Source of the DNA: Streptosporangium subroseum
GTDB taxonomy: Bacteria > Actinomycetota > Actinomycetes > Streptosporangiales > Streptosporangiaceae
Assembly: GCF_900188345.1 (NCBI RefSeq)
Contig: NZ_FZOD01000001.1
Location: 1 to 64,000, forward strand
Length of the DNA stretch: 64,000 nucleotides
Direction: 5' to 3'
Both the position numbers and the translations under genes were made by a program. This document shows, in pieces, positions 25,518 to 34,061 of this stretch (the first letter of the stretch is position 1; each line of letters opens with the position of its first letter). The notes beneath the pieces were generated by a model. That model made no database searches. It saw only the letters and a list, made by a program, of their open reading frames with translations, and was not told where the DNA came from.

Positions 25518-26141
25518 TCACTCCCCGGGGTCGGAATGGGACCTCGAGGCCGTGAAGACCAGCGCGGGCGGGACGTTGAGCCAGACAGGGCCCATGGTGC
25601 CGACGGTGGCGAAGGTGTGGTTCAGGAGCCCGCGGAACCGCCTGAACCGCCGGGAGGGCATCGCGGAGAGGGTGATGACGGTGCTGAACCTCCCGCCCAG
25701 AGCGAGGGCGGCCGACACCCCGTCCAGAATATGTTTCTGTCGCTGCTCGTCGAACAGGGTCCAGGGGAGCGAGGAGATGACCGCGTCGACCCGGGTCACC
25801 CCGGCCCGTCCCAGCAACTTCTCCAGGTCACCCGCGTCATCGGCGATCACTTCCAACCAGGGGCGGCTGCGCCGCAGATGGCGGACCATGTCGTCGTTGA
25901 GTTCGACGGCGAGCTGCCGCCCGCCCGGTGGAAGGCGCTCGCGAATCGCGTCACTGATCACACCACCGCCCGCGCCGAGCTCGACGACCACGGCTCCATG
26001 AGTGACCGGGACGACCGACGCGGCCAGGCGGGCCACGGCCTTTGAGCTGGGCGCGATCGCGCCCAGCTCAAAGGGATTACGAATGATCGCGCCAAGGAAG
26101 GTGCGGGTGTCCCCGTTGGCTGGACGAGTTTCGGACGACAT
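25518..26141 (-). CDS. SAM-dependent methyltransferase, phospholipid N-methyltransferase-like
   Basis: This is a 207-residue methyltransferase with the SAM-binding motif VVVELGAGGGVISDAI and the acidic VELNDDMVRHL. A conserved SLPWTLFDEQRQKHIL motif follows, and the N-terminal FLGAIIRNPFELGAIAPSSKAVARL is typical of PmtA-like and rRNA-dimethylase-related enzymes. The start is set at ATG 26141 where family similarity begins; a longer frame upstream has no support. It is convergent with the Rrf2 gene. The substrate could be phosphatidylethanolamine. Confidence 0.82.
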   Translation of the reverse strand: MSSETRPANGDTRTFLGAIIRNPFELGAIAPSSKAVARLAASVVPVTHGAVVVELGAGGGVISDAIRERLPPGGRQLAVELNDDMVRHLRRSRPWLEVIADDAGDLEKLLGRAGVTRVDAVISSLPWTLFDEQRQKHILDGVSAALALGGRFSTVITLSAMPSRRFRRFRGLLNHTFATVGTMGPVWLNVPPALVFTASRSHSDPGE

Positions 26142-26262
26142 TCGCAGCTCATTCCCCCAGGTGAGAGCGTTATGCCAGGTTGACACGCATAGGCAAGCCG
26201 ATGTCCTTGGCCGCAGCGCGTTCACCTGGGCGCCCATCCCTTTCACGACAGGAGAAACCGCT

Positions 26263-26826
26263 CTAGAATCGCGCCCTCACCGGGCTGCGCTCCTCATCCG
26301 GCGCGCGGAAGTATTCGCGCTGCGAGAAGCCGTTCACACTCGCCACAATGTTGGCCGGGGCCATCTGGATCGCGTTGTTGTAGATGAGAGCGGCGTCGTT
26401 GTAGCACTGCCGGAAGTGGGCGATCCGGCTCTCGGTGGCGGCCAGCTCCTCCCGCAGCTTGGCGAAGTTCCGGCCGGCCTTCAGGTCCGGATAGGCCTCG
26501 GCCACCGCGAGCAGGCTCCGCAGCGCCCCGGACAGCAGGTTCTCGGCGGTCACCTGATCGGCGGGAGTCCGCGCGCCGACGGCCCGGGAACGCGCGGCGG
26601 CCACCGCCTCCAGAGCCTGCCGCTCGTGGACGGCGTGGCCCTCCATGGTCTCCACCAGGATGGAGGCGAGGTCGTGACGGCGCCTGAGCTGCGCGTCCGC
26701 CTGCGCCCAGGCGCTGTCCACCGCGCCACACCTGCTGACCAGGCCGTTGTATGTCGAGACGACGAGCAGGACAAGAAGCAGGAAGAGGAACAGGGCGAGA
26801 AAAACGAGAACGGCAGTGGTAATCAA
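26263..26826 (-). CDS. lemA: LemA family protein
   Basis: This is a 187-residue protein with one N-terminal membrane helix (LVFLALFLFLLLVLLVV) and a cytoplasmic four-helix LemA domain. It shows STYNGLVSRCGAVDSAWAQADAQLRRRHDLASILVETM, the core sequence (ENLLSGALRSLLAVAEAYPDLKA) and the C-terminal YNNAIQMAPANIVA. The TTG start has GGGAGG six to seven bases upstream. The role of LemA proteins is uncertain. It stands alone, without the usual TPM-domain partner. Confidence 0.88.
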   Translation of the reverse strand: MITTAVLVFLALFLFLLLVLLVVSTYNGLVSRCGAVDSAWAQADAQLRRRHDLASILVETMEGHAVHERQALEAVAAARSRAVGARTPADQVTAENLLSGALRSLLAVAEAYPDLKAGRNFAKLREELAATESRIAHFRQCYNDAALIYNNAIQMAPANIVASVNGFSQREYFRAPDEERSPVRARF

Positions 26827-27490
26827 GGGAGGCCTCCCGGTCGAGTGGCAGCCGTGCGCCCGGCAGACATCGCCCGCCGCACCATGGACATCTGACCCCG
26901 AACCCCTTGCATTCCGCCTACACGGGCCGTCGCTCTCTCTCCGGCCCTCTCCGGTTCAAGGTCGGCACTCCGGCGCGCCGCCACCGCCGGCGACCCACGC
27001 GTACAGCCAGGACTTCGCGACCCCCTGGAAGGGCAATACTGTATACGGTATGTACAATACAGTTATACGAAAGGGGTGAAAGTCATTCAAGACATCGGCG
27101 ATGATCTATAAAACCGCAGATCAGGTGATACACCTAAAGGGTTGGGGCGCGTCAGGAAACGCACCGCGCACATCATCCCCCGCGCCGATCCACGCCCACG
27201 GCGTCGAAGATCCGCCACGGAGCGCGGAGCGGCTCCGGGTGTCAACGCGAGGACGGCCAGGCGAGTAGTACGGCGTCCAGCGGCCTTGCGAACGCGAGGG
27301 ACCGCGGAAATCACAGCACCACAGCAACGAACCGCAGCAACACAGCAACACGGAAACACGGTCCGGCCGTCGCGGTTGCAGGCGATATCTCGGCCTAATC
27401 GGATGAGCGACATCAAAACACCAGGTGTGGCCGCCGTGATCGCCTTGTTGACGACCGATTGAGTAGTCGACGGGCATGAGGGGGAAACCT
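26827..27490. other. Gene-free region upstream of the histidine kinase
   Basis: About 660 bases show no recognised gene. They contain an AT-rich promoter-like element (27030-27075) and a stretch rich in CAGCAACA-type short repeats (about 27310-27360). Short open frames on both strands match nothing I know. A missing response regulator for the neighbouring kinase would fit here, but no relic of one is seen. Confidence 0.5.
27038..27068 (+). promoter_or_regulatory. AT-rich promoter with inverted repeat
   Basis: ACTGTAT (27038-27044) and ATACAGT (27057-27063) form a 7-base inverted repeat with a 12-base spacer. A TTATAC hexamer at 27063-27068 could be a -10 box. A tiny open frame starts at GTG 27076, seven to eight bases after it, and ends at TAA 27111; it is too short to judge. 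Confidence 0.4.
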
Positions 27491-28924
27491 ATGCCTACCA
27501 CGCCTCCGCTTTCACGGGGTGTCCTGTTCCGTCCGCGATCGATTCGCGGACGGGTCACCGTCCTCGTCAGCCTCCTGGCGGTGCTTCTCCTCGTTCCTTC
27601 GGGGTTGGTGGCCGGCCTGGTCGCACATCGGGCGATCAATGACAGCGTGTGGCTGCAAGCACGGCAGGAGGCCACCTCCGCCGCCGCCGCCGACCATCTC
27701 GGGCGGTTGACCGATCCCATCAAGTCCGGCGTCCCGGGAATCGACCTGGTGCAGGTCGTGGCGAGCAACCACCGCGTGGTCGCCTCCTCGGCCGACGCCC
27801 AGGGCCTGCCGCCCCTGAGTACGGCGTGGCCGACGCCGCAGGACCCGGAGCAGGATGTGGGGACCTGCGCGCAACGGCAACTGGGGTGCGTCCACCTCTC
27901 CGCGCTCCGGGTCACCTCGGCGCCGGACTCGCCCGTCGTCTACGCCGGTCGGCCCGCTCCCGCGGACAGCTCCACGAGAGTCATCGATTCCCTCTTCGCC
28001 GCCCAGGGCACCATATTGGTCCTCCTGGCCGCCTCGACAACCTGGAAGGTCACCGGCCGGACGCTACGGCCCGTCGAGGCGATCCGCGCCGAACTGGCCG
28101 CGATCAACGGCGACGACCTGGGCAGCCGCGTCCCGCAACCGATGGGTGACGACGAGATCGCCAGGCTGGCCCGGACCGTCAACGGCACTCTGGAACGGCT
28201 GGAGAACGCCAGGGACCGGATGAATCGGGCGCTGATCCAGCAGCGGCAGTTCGCCGCCGACGCCTCCCACGAGCTGCGCACCCCCGTCGCCGGCCTTCGC
28301 GCACAGTTGGAGGAGGCTCAGCTGCATCCCGAGGAGACCGACCTGAACGACCTGCTCGCGCACTCGCTGTACGACGTCGATCGGCTGCAGACGATCATCG
28401 CCGACCTGCTTCTGCTGACCCGGCTCGAGTCCAGCGCACCCGAGCTGCGGGAGAGGATCGATCTGGCGACCATTGTGGGGACGGAGGTCTCGCAGCGAGC
28501 CGATCCTGACAGGGTACGGCTCAGGCTCACTCCGGACGTGCCCGTCCACGCCATCCGCAGCCAGATCGGCCGCGCCATCACCAACCTGCTGGACAACGCC
28601 GAGCGGCACGCCAGGCGCACGGTGGTCATCGAGGTGCGGCAGAACGGCGACAGCGCCGAACTCATCGTCGACGACGACGGGGAGGGCGTCGCCGAAGCCG
28701 ACCGGCAACGGATCTTCGAGCGGTTCACCCGGCTGGACGCGGCTCGTAGCCGCGACCAGGGAGGGACGGGCCTCGGCCTGGCCATCGCCCGCGGCATCGC
28801 CCAGGCCCACGACGGGACGGTCGAGGCCGGAGCCTCCCCCTCCGGAGGCGGACGCTTCATCCTCCGCCTGCCCTTGGCCGGACCCTCCGACAACGGCCAG
28901 GCAGCGAACGACAGGTCCACGTAG
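27491..28924 (+). CDS. Orphan sensor histidine kinase
   Basis: This is a 477-residue membrane sensor kinase. Membrane segments lie near residues 18-42 and 163-183, with an extracytoplasmic domain between them that holds two cysteines (GTCAQRQLGC). A HAMP linker follows, then the H-box FAADASHELRTPVAG, the N-box NLLDNAERHA, the G1 box DDDGEGV and the G2 box GGTGLGLAIA. The ATG at 27491 is chosen because GAGGGGG lies seven bases upstream. No response regulator gene lies nearby, so the partner is encoded elsewhere. Confidence 0.93.
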   Translation: MPTTPPLSRGVLFRPRSIRGRVTVLVSLLAVLLLVPSGLVAGLVAHRAINDSVWLQARQEATSAAAADHLGRLTDPIKSGVPGIDLVQVVASNHRVVASSADAQGLPPLSTAWPTPQDPEQDVGTCAQRQLGCVHLSALRVTSAPDSPVVYAGRPAPADSSTRVIDSLFAAQGTILVLLAASTTWKVTGRTLRPVEAIRAELAAINGDDLGSRVPQPMGDDEIARLARTVNGTLERLENARDRMNRALIQQRQFAADASHELRTPVAGLRAQLEEAQLHPEETDLNDLLAHSLYDVDRLQTIIADLLLLTRLESSAPELRERIDLATIVGTEVSQRADPDRVRLRLTPDVPVHAIRSQIGRAITNLLDNAERHARRTVVIEVRQNGDSAELIVDDDGEGVAEADRQRIFERFTRLDAARSRDQGGTGLGLAIARGIAQAHDGTVEAGASPSGGGRFILRLPLAGPSDNGQAANDRST

Positions 28925-29031
28925 CCGGATCACCTTCGTTTCCCACTGGTCCATCCGGTGCCCGGCCGATCCGGGCCCTTCGCCCTCGTCTGGCGGTGAA
29001 GCGGGCCAGCTGGCCAGCGGGCCAGCGCCGT

Positions 29032-29532
29032 CTACCCGCCCGCGGTGCGCGTCCGCTCGTGATGGCGGCGCGCCTTCATACGGTTACCGCAGATCGCCAT
29101 CGAGCACCATCTGGCCCGGTTGGCGTGGCTGCGGTCCAGCAGGAACAGCGCGCATTCGGGGTTGGCGCAGGCACGAAGGCGTCCGGGGGCGCTGCGGCGC
29201 AACTCGTCCCAGGCGAGGATCACCTCCACCGCGAAGCGCTCGTCCTCGTCCACGACGAGTTCCCATCGGAGCCCGTCGACGTCGAGATGCGGCACCTGGT
29301 GCGCGCGGGCGACCACCTCGGCGAGGGTGGGCGCCGGCGCGGTGCCACGCACGACGCGGTCCAGGAGATCCCGGGCGCGTCGCGTGAAGCGCAGCTCGCC
29401 TTCCGATCCGCGTCCGCCGTGCGTGCGCAGCCATCGCCGTCCCTCGGCGTCATCGGCGAGCGCGTCCTGAGGGGTCCCATCGATCACGGGCCGGCTGTTC
29501 AACAGGGCGAGAACGATGCCGTCCGGGGTCAT
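29032..29532 (-). CDS. CGNR zinc-finger transcriptional regulator (ABATE domain)
   Basis: This is a 166-residue protein with an N-terminal ABATE-type domain (LALLNSRPVIDG start, RRWLRTHGG) and a C-terminal CGNR zinc finger: CANPEC, then WCSMAICGNRMKARRHH. CGNR fingers are thought to bind DNA. The ATG at 29532 is eight bases after AGGAGG. It is divergent from an alpha/beta hydrolase, and the shared region has three identical-geometry inverted repeats, so this protein probably represses both genes in response to a hydrolase substrate. That role is inferred. Confidence 0.88.
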   Translation of the reverse strand: MTPDGIVLALLNSRPVIDGTPQDALADDAEGRRWLRTHGGRGSEGELRFTRRARDLLDRVVRGTAPAPTLAEVVARAHQVPHLDVDGLRWELVVDEDERFAVEVILAWDELRRSAPGRLRACANPECALFLLDRSHANRARWCSMAICGNRMKARRHHERTRTAGG

Positions 29533-29548
29533 CGGCACCCCCTCCTAT

Positions 29549-29578
29549 CTAACCTGAAATCTCTCCCTGACAGGTTAG
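29549..29578. promoter_or_regulatory. Operator site 1, CTAACC-N18-GGTTAG
   Basis: CTAACC (29549-29554) and GGTTAG (29573-29578) are an exact inverted repeat. Here it extends two bases inward as CTAACCTG and CAGGTTAG. It lies 16 bases upstream of the CGNR start. Two further sites with the same 18-base spacer follow. Confidence 0.7.
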
Positions 29579-29687
29579 TGCATCGTCGTGGCCCCCGATC
29601 ACTCTGCGCGGAGTCCGCAGGCGACGGGCCGGTGCGACGCCCACGCCGATCGCCTCCGTGCGTGGCCCATCGGATGCCCGGGCTCGA

Positions 29688-29717
29688 CTAACCACATAGA
29701 TCTGTTTGACAGGTTAC
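29688..29717. promoter_or_regulatory. Operator site 2, CTAACC-N18-GGTTAC
   Basis: CTAACC (29688-29693) and GGTTAC (29712-29717) match site 1 in sequence and spacer except for the last base. TTGACAGGTTA overlaps a possible -35 box of the hydrolase gene. Confidence 0.65.
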
Positions 29718-29739
29718 ATCGGTGGATGCTTCACTTTTC

Positions 29740-29769
29740 CTAACCACACAAGACGACTAAAGAGGTTAG
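29740..29769. promoter_or_regulatory. Operator site 3, CTAACC-N18-GGTTAG
   Basis: CTAACC (29740-29745) and GGTTAG (29764-29769) form the third site with exactly 18 bases between the arms. It ends two bases before the hydrolase ATG, so the right arm also supplies the GAGG ribosome-site bases. A bound regulator would block initiation directly. Confidence 0.68.
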
Positions 29770-29771
29770 AA

Positions 29772-30638
29772 ATGGTTGAGATCAGGCACCTCACCGCCAC
29801 CGTCGCGGGCCGGCAGGTCTTCTACCGCGAGGCCGGCCCGGCCGAGGCCCCCACTGTCGTGCTGCTGCACGGCTTCCCGACCAGCTCGCACATGTTCCGT
29901 CACCTGATCCCGCTCCTGGCGGACCGCTACCACGTGATCGCGCCCGACCACATCGGCTTCGGCCAGTCCTCCATGCCCTCCGTCGAGGAATTCCCCTACA
30001 CCTTCGACGCCCTCACCGACATCACCGCCGGGCTCCTCGGGCAGCTGGGCGTCGAGAAGTTCGCGATCTACGTACAGGACTACGGGGCGCCCATCGGCTG
30101 GCGCCTGGCGACCCGCGATCCCGAGCAGATCACCGCGATCATCACCCAGAACGGCAACGCCTACACCGACGGGTTCGTCGACTCCTTCTGGAGGGGACTC
30201 TTCGCCTATGCCGCCGCCCCGGGGCCGGACACCGAGCCCCCCGTGCGCGGCGCGCTGTCTCTGGACAGCACCCGCTGGCAGTACCTCAACGGGGTCCCCG
30301 ATCCCGGCCTTGTCAGCCCGGACACCTGGACCCACGACCAGTCGCTGCTGGACCGGCCCGGCAACGACGAGATCCAACTGCGGCTCTTCCGGGACTATCC
30401 GACCAACGTCGACCTCTACCCCGCCCTTCAGGAGTACTTCCGCACCAGGCAGGTCCCTCTGCTCGCCGTCTGGGGAGCAGGCGACGCGATCTTCGGACCC
30501 GACGGCGCCCGCGCCTTCCGGCGCGATCTGCCGCGCGCCGAGATCCACCTCCTCGACACCGGCCACTTCGCCCTGGAGAGCCACCTGGACACCATCGCCG
30601 GCTACATCCGCGGCTTCCTCGGCCGAACCCTGCGCTGA
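29772..30638 (+). CDS. Alpha/beta hydrolase, haloalkane dehalogenase / epoxide hydrolase type
   Basis: This is a 288-residue cytoplasmic hydrolase with an Asp nucleophile. Seen are LLHGFPTSS (oxyanion), VQDYGAPIG with Asp103 as nucleophile, GAGDAIF (Asp238) and DTGHFALE (His265). An Asp in place of Ser at the elbow places it with haloalkane dehalogenases and epoxide hydrolases rather than esterases. The ATG at 29772 sits at the edge of operator site 3. It is divergent from the CGNR regulator and followed by a bidirectional hairpin. A xenobiotic or signalling-molecule substrate is possible. Confidence 0.87.
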   Translation: MVEIRHLTATVAGRQVFYREAGPAEAPTVVLLHGFPTSSHMFRHLIPLLADRYHVIAPDHIGFGQSSMPSVEEFPYTFDALTDITAGLLGQLGVEKFAIYVQDYGAPIGWRLATRDPEQITAIITQNGNAYTDGFVDSFWRGLFAYAAAPGPDTEPPVRGALSLDSTRWQYLNGVPDPGLVSPDTWTHDQSLLDRPGNDEIQLRLFRDYPTNVDLYPALQEYFRTRQVPLLAVWGAGDAIFGPDGARAFRRDLPRAEIHLLDTGHFALESHLDTIAGYIRGFLGRTLR

Positions 30639-30756
30639 GCACGACCCACACGCCGGCCGGCTTCGGCTTTCGGCCACGATCGCCGTGGTTCCTCCGACGA
30701 CCGCGGCCTTCAAAATCGTTAAGAGGCGAGCAGGCCACCACGTCCGGCTCTCACAG

Positions 30757-30790
30757 AAATGTCCCCCGGGGCAGGCCCAGGGGGACATTT
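30757..30790. terminator. Bidirectional terminator between convergent genes
   Basis: AAATGTCCCCC pairs with GGGGGACATTT around a 12-base loop. A-rich and T-rich ends flank both sides, so it can serve the hydrolase on the plus strand and the NlpC/P60 gene on the minus strand. Confidence 0.8.
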
Positions 30791-30815
30791 CATCGAGAAC
30801 CCGCAAGGGCACGTA

Positions 30816-31808
30816 TCAGGGGCGGACGGCTCCGACGAAGTTGCGGCCGTAGGAGGACAGGGGGACGACCTTGACGACGTCTCCGGTCTGGGGAGCGTGG
30901 ACCATCTGGCCGTTGCCCGCGTACATGCCGACGTGACCGAGGCCCTCGCTGAAGAGGAGGTCACCGGGCTGGAGGTCGTTCAGGGAGACCTTGCGGCTCG
31001 CGCCCCAGCTCCACTGCTCCCAGGTCGTACGGGGAAGGTTGACCCCGCCGCTGTTCCAGGAGGCCTGGATGAGACCGGAGCAGTCCCAGCCGCTCGGGCC
31101 GGTGCCTCCGTACCGGTACGGCTTGCCGATCTGGGCGAAGGCGAAGGCCAGGGCGGCTCGCGCGTTGCCGGAGGCCGAGCCGGTGTACTGGACTCCGGAG
31201 CCGTTGGGGTTGCCCACCTGGAAGGCGTTGAGCTCACGCAGGATCTTCGTCTGGGCCTTGACCATCTTGTCGGCCTTGGCCTTCTCGCCCGACAGCTCGT
31301 CACGCGTCTCGTCGGCCTCCGCCAATGCCTTCTTGGCGCCGTCACGACTGTCCCGCAGCGACTTGGTCGCCTCGTCGAAGGCGTTCAGGGACTCGGCGCG
31401 AGAGGCCGAGAGCTGGTCGACGGCGGCCATGCCGTTCAGCAGGTCATCCGGGTCGGCCTGGTTGACCAGGCCTTCCCAGCCGCTCACCATGCCGACCTGA
31501 TAGGTGCTGACGGCCATCGTGACGAGCTCCTTGCGCAGTCCGGCGACCTTCTCACCCTGTCGGGTGAGCTCGCCGTTCAGCGTCTCGTACTTCTTCTTGG
31601 CCTTCTTCCACTTCTCAGCGGCCTGGTTGTACTTCTCGACGACCGCGTCAGCCTGGTCGTTGAGTTTCTCCAGCTTCGCCTTGGCCTGGGCGACCGTCGG
31701 CTTTGGCTCGGCGGACGCACCGCCCATGGGCAACGTCAGCAGCGCGAGGGCAAGCCCCGCGGCCAACGGCATCCGAATCAATCTAACCGGCATACCCGCC
31801 ACGGCCAC
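30816..31808 (-). CDS. Secreted NlpC/P60 hydrolase with coiled-coil (RipA-like)
   Basis: This is a 330-residue peptidoglycan endopeptidase. A signal peptide is followed by a long coiled-coil region (about residues 35-200, rich in Ala, Lys and Glu heptads) and a C-terminal NlpC/P60 domain with WDCSGLIQASW (catalytic Cys), GLGHVGMYAG (His) and QMVHAP. The coiled coil probably keeps the enzyme autoinhibited or lets it bind an FtsEX-type activator, as in RipC-like proteins. The start is GTG 31808, seven bases after GGGAGG; ATG 31793 is an alternative. No c-di-AMP riboswitch precedes this copy. Confidence 0.9.
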   Translation of the reverse strand: MAVAGMPVRLIRMPLAAGLALALLTLPMGGASAEPKPTVAQAKAKLEKLNDQADAVVEKYNQAAEKWKKAKKKYETLNGELTRQGEKVAGLRKELVTMAVSTYQVGMVSGWEGLVNQADPDDLLNGMAAVDQLSASRAESLNAFDEATKSLRDSRDGAKKALAEADETRDELSGEKAKADKMVKAQTKILRELNAFQVGNPNGSGVQYTGSASGNARAALAFAFAQIGKPYRYGGTGPSGWDCSGLIQASWNSGGVNLPRTTWEQWSWGASRKVSLNDLQPGDLLFSEGLGHVGMYAGNGQMVHAPQTGDVVKVVPLSSYGRNFVGAVRP

Positions 31809-31893
31809 GACGACGCCTCCCGACTGCAAAGCCCTGCGTCGGAATAGTACAGAGTAAGTAAGGTACAACTCACCTTTTCAGCCGTTTTGTTCA

Positions 31894-32511
31894 CTACTCA
31901 CAGGTAGCGACACCACAGATCTTCGCGGTCATCGTCCTGGCGTCGCGCAGCTGGCCGGCCCAGTCTCGCCTGGCCGGCGCGGAGTACTCCCCGGCCCAGA
32001 GGTAGACGAACACGGCGTTGGCCTTCCTCACCAACACGCTCCGGTCACCGCCGACGCCGGCCTTCCCGCCGTAGTAGACCTGCCCTGAGACCTTCAGCGC
32101 CTCGTCCCCGAGACCGGTCACGGGCGTGGAGGCGTAGCGGTAGCCGGCGCCCGAGTCCGTCCTGGACCTGCACGCCGCCAGGGCCGCGCGGACCTGGGTG
32201 ACGGCCTTCCTGGCTGCCGCCTGCGAGCCGTACAGGATCACCTGCTCGACCTTCATGAAGTCCGGCACGCCGGTGAACGTCACCGTCCGCGCGGCCGCAC
32301 GGCCGGTCCCGCCGAGGGCGGCCTTGTCGCACGGGTTCATCGCCAGCCGGGTTTTTGGTGAGTTGCCGACCTTCCAGTTGGTCTCGGGGTCGTTGTCCTT
32401 CTTGGCCGCGGCCTTCTCGTAGAGCAGGAAGCCCTTGGGGATGGCGGGCGCCGTGGCGGCGGCCGTACCGGCAACGAGCGCGACGCAGACCAGCGCTATG
32501 ATCTTCTTCAT
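31894..32511 (-). CDS. Secreted protein of unknown function
   Basis: I do not recognise a family with confidence. The 205-residue product has a classic signal peptide (MKKIIALVCVALVAGTAAATA) and four Cys in the mature part that could form two disulfides. A repeated pattern of strands (TVTFTGVPDFMKVEQVILYGS, ALKVSGQVYYGG, NAVFVYLWAG) recalls PknH-type extracellular sensor domains. The ATG at 32511 has TGGAGG eight bases upstream. It stands between an NlpC/P60 gene and a NYN gene on the same strand. Confidence 0.75.
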   Translation of the reverse strand: MKKIIALVCVALVAGTAAATAPAIPKGFLLYEKAAAKKDNDPETNWKVGNSPKTRLAMNPCDKAALGGTGRAAARTVTFTGVPDFMKVEQVILYGSQAAARKAVTQVRAALAACRSRTDSGAGYRYASTPVTGLGDEALKVSGQVYYGGKAGVGGDRSVLVRKANAVFVYLWAGEYSAPARRDWAGQLRDARTMTAKICGVATCE

Positions 32512-32558
32512 CGAATCAACCTCCAGGTGTGATCCGATGCACCATAAGGTCAAAAAGT

Positions 32559-33881
32559 TCAGGCCCGCCCGAGACGACGTAAAAGTAATACGGAAGGCAC
32601 CGGCCGGGCCCCCATACGGCGGACCGAATCGGCCACCTCACGGTCGGAGGAGACGACGGCGACCGCGCGTCCCGCGGGCTCGGCGCGGACCAGCTGGCGG
32701 ATCAGGTCGTCGGCGATCTGACCGGGGGCGCTGAACAGCACCCGGACGCCCCGGGGAGCCGACATCGGAACCGGGCCGTTCAACTCCGCGCCGTCGAAGA
32801 CGCAGGTCAGCTCGGTGCGGGTCTGCGCGTACAGCGCGCCGAGGCCGGTGAGCAGGCGGTTGCGCTGGTCGGCGAGGGTGAACGTGCCGTAGCCGGTCTT
32901 GGTCACGTTGTAGCCGTCCACGATCAGGTGGATCTGCGGCAGCGCGAGCAGCTGGTCGAGCAGGGCGGGGTCGTCGTCGGCGAGCGCCCGCGCGGGCACC
33001 CCCTGGACCCCCTGCCTGCCGGGCGCGACCGAGGCCACCGAGTCGGCGGGCCTGTGGATGCTGGAGGGCAGGGCCAGCTCCCTGCGCAGCCCGGCCGCGG
33101 CGTCCTGGAGCGCGTCGAGCAGCATGCGGACCTTGGTGTCCTCCACGCTGCGGCCCTCGCGGGCCGCCCGGCGGGTGGACTCCAGCTGCCGCTCGGCATC
33201 GGCCAGGCGCTCGCGGAGGCGTCGCAGCTCGCTCTCCCCCGCGCTTCCCGCCGAGACCGCGAGGGCCATGGCCTCCTGGGCGGTCTCCTGCACCTCGGCG
33301 GCCCGCTTCTCGGCCGTCTTCGCCCGCTCGCGGGCGTCGTGCAGCTTGCGGCGCAGGTCGGAGATCTCCGACCGGGCGACCTTGAGCTGCTCGCGCAGCC
33401 GGTCGGCCTCCTCCTTGGTCGCGGTCTTCTGAGCGGCGAGCTGCTCGCGCAGCCGCTGGAGCGTCTGCTCCTGCGCCGACCCCTCGGCCGCGGCCGCCGA
33501 CTGCTCCAGATCCGCGCGAGCGGCCTCCACCATCTCCGCCCAGCCCGGTGGCCGGGTCAGATACGCGGCGGCGGCGACCAGGACGGGCTCGGCCGCCGGG
33601 GGTACGACGCCCTCGGCGAGGCTCGTGATCAGCTCGGGCCAGCCCGCGCTCAGCGTCTCGGCGACCAGCTCGCGGAACTTCTTGTCTGTCTCCAGCTGGG
33701 CGGCGATCGGCGCGCTGCCCAGCTTGGCCCGCTTTCTGGGGTCGAACTTGGCGATTCCCCTGAGAGGAAGGGGAATCGTGGCAGCGGGCATCGACCCGAG
33801 GATCTGGGATGCCAGCTCCACGACGTGTAAGCGAACCTGCTCAGGTAGCGGACGAGACAGGCCCTCTCCGGCTGAACTCAT
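32559..33881 (-). CDS. NYN-domain protein with coiled coil
   Basis: This is a 440-residue cytoplasmic protein. An N-terminal helical region is followed by a coiled coil (about residues 125-260) and a C-terminal NYN/PIN-like RNase domain: LIVDGYNVTKTGYG with the catalytic Asp, LTCVFDGAEL, SAPGQIADDLI and VVSSDREVADSVR. All acidic residues expected of the NYN active site are present, so RNase activity is likely (family knowledge). The start at ATG 33881 follows AGGGG. It is divergent from a phosphotransferase gene. Confidence 0.88.
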   Translation of the reverse strand: MSSAGEGLSRPLPEQVRLHVVELASQILGSMPAATIPLPLRGIAKFDPRKRAKLGSAPIAAQLETDKKFRELVAETLSAGWPELITSLAEGVVPPAAEPVLVAAAAYLTRPPGWAEMVEAARADLEQSAAAAEGSAQEQTLQRLREQLAAQKTATKEEADRLREQLKVARSEISDLRRKLHDARERAKTAEKRAAEVQETAQEAMALAVSAGSAGESELRRLRERLADAERQLESTRRAAREGRSVEDTKVRMLLDALQDAAAGLRRELALPSSIHRPADSVASVAPGRQGVQGVPARALADDDPALLDQLLALPQIHLIVDGYNVTKTGYGTFTLADQRNRLLTGLGALYAQTRTELTCVFDGAELNGPVPMSAPRGVRVLFSAPGQIADDLIRQLVRAEPAGRAVAVVSSDREVADSVRRMGARPVPSVLLLRRLGRA

Positions 33882-33988
33882 CACGGCCCCTACTCGGATT
33901 GGTCTTCTCGTCAAGGGTACGGCTACCGCACCCTGACCCCGACCTGACCGGAAGTCCGGAAAGATCCGTCTTGATGGTGAATTCTTTA

Positions 33989-34016
33989 TGGACAAGCGCT
34001 TGCTACCAGGTATACG
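33989..34016 (+). promoter_or_regulatory. Promoter of the phosphotransferase gene with palindrome
   Basis: TGGACA (33989-33994) and TATACG (34011-34016) are spaced 16 bases and fit a sigma-70-type promoter. The palindrome CAAGCGCTTG (33993-34002) overlaps the -35 box and may be an operator. Confidence 0.5.
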
Positions 34017-34061
34017 ACTGTGATCACTGACTTGTGACGCACGCCACCCGGGGAGAGCGCG

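Noticed and set aside
27076..27111. Eleven-codon leaderless peptide gene
   Set aside because: It is too short to assess and has no conserved sequence I recognise; it is kept only as part of the promoter observation.
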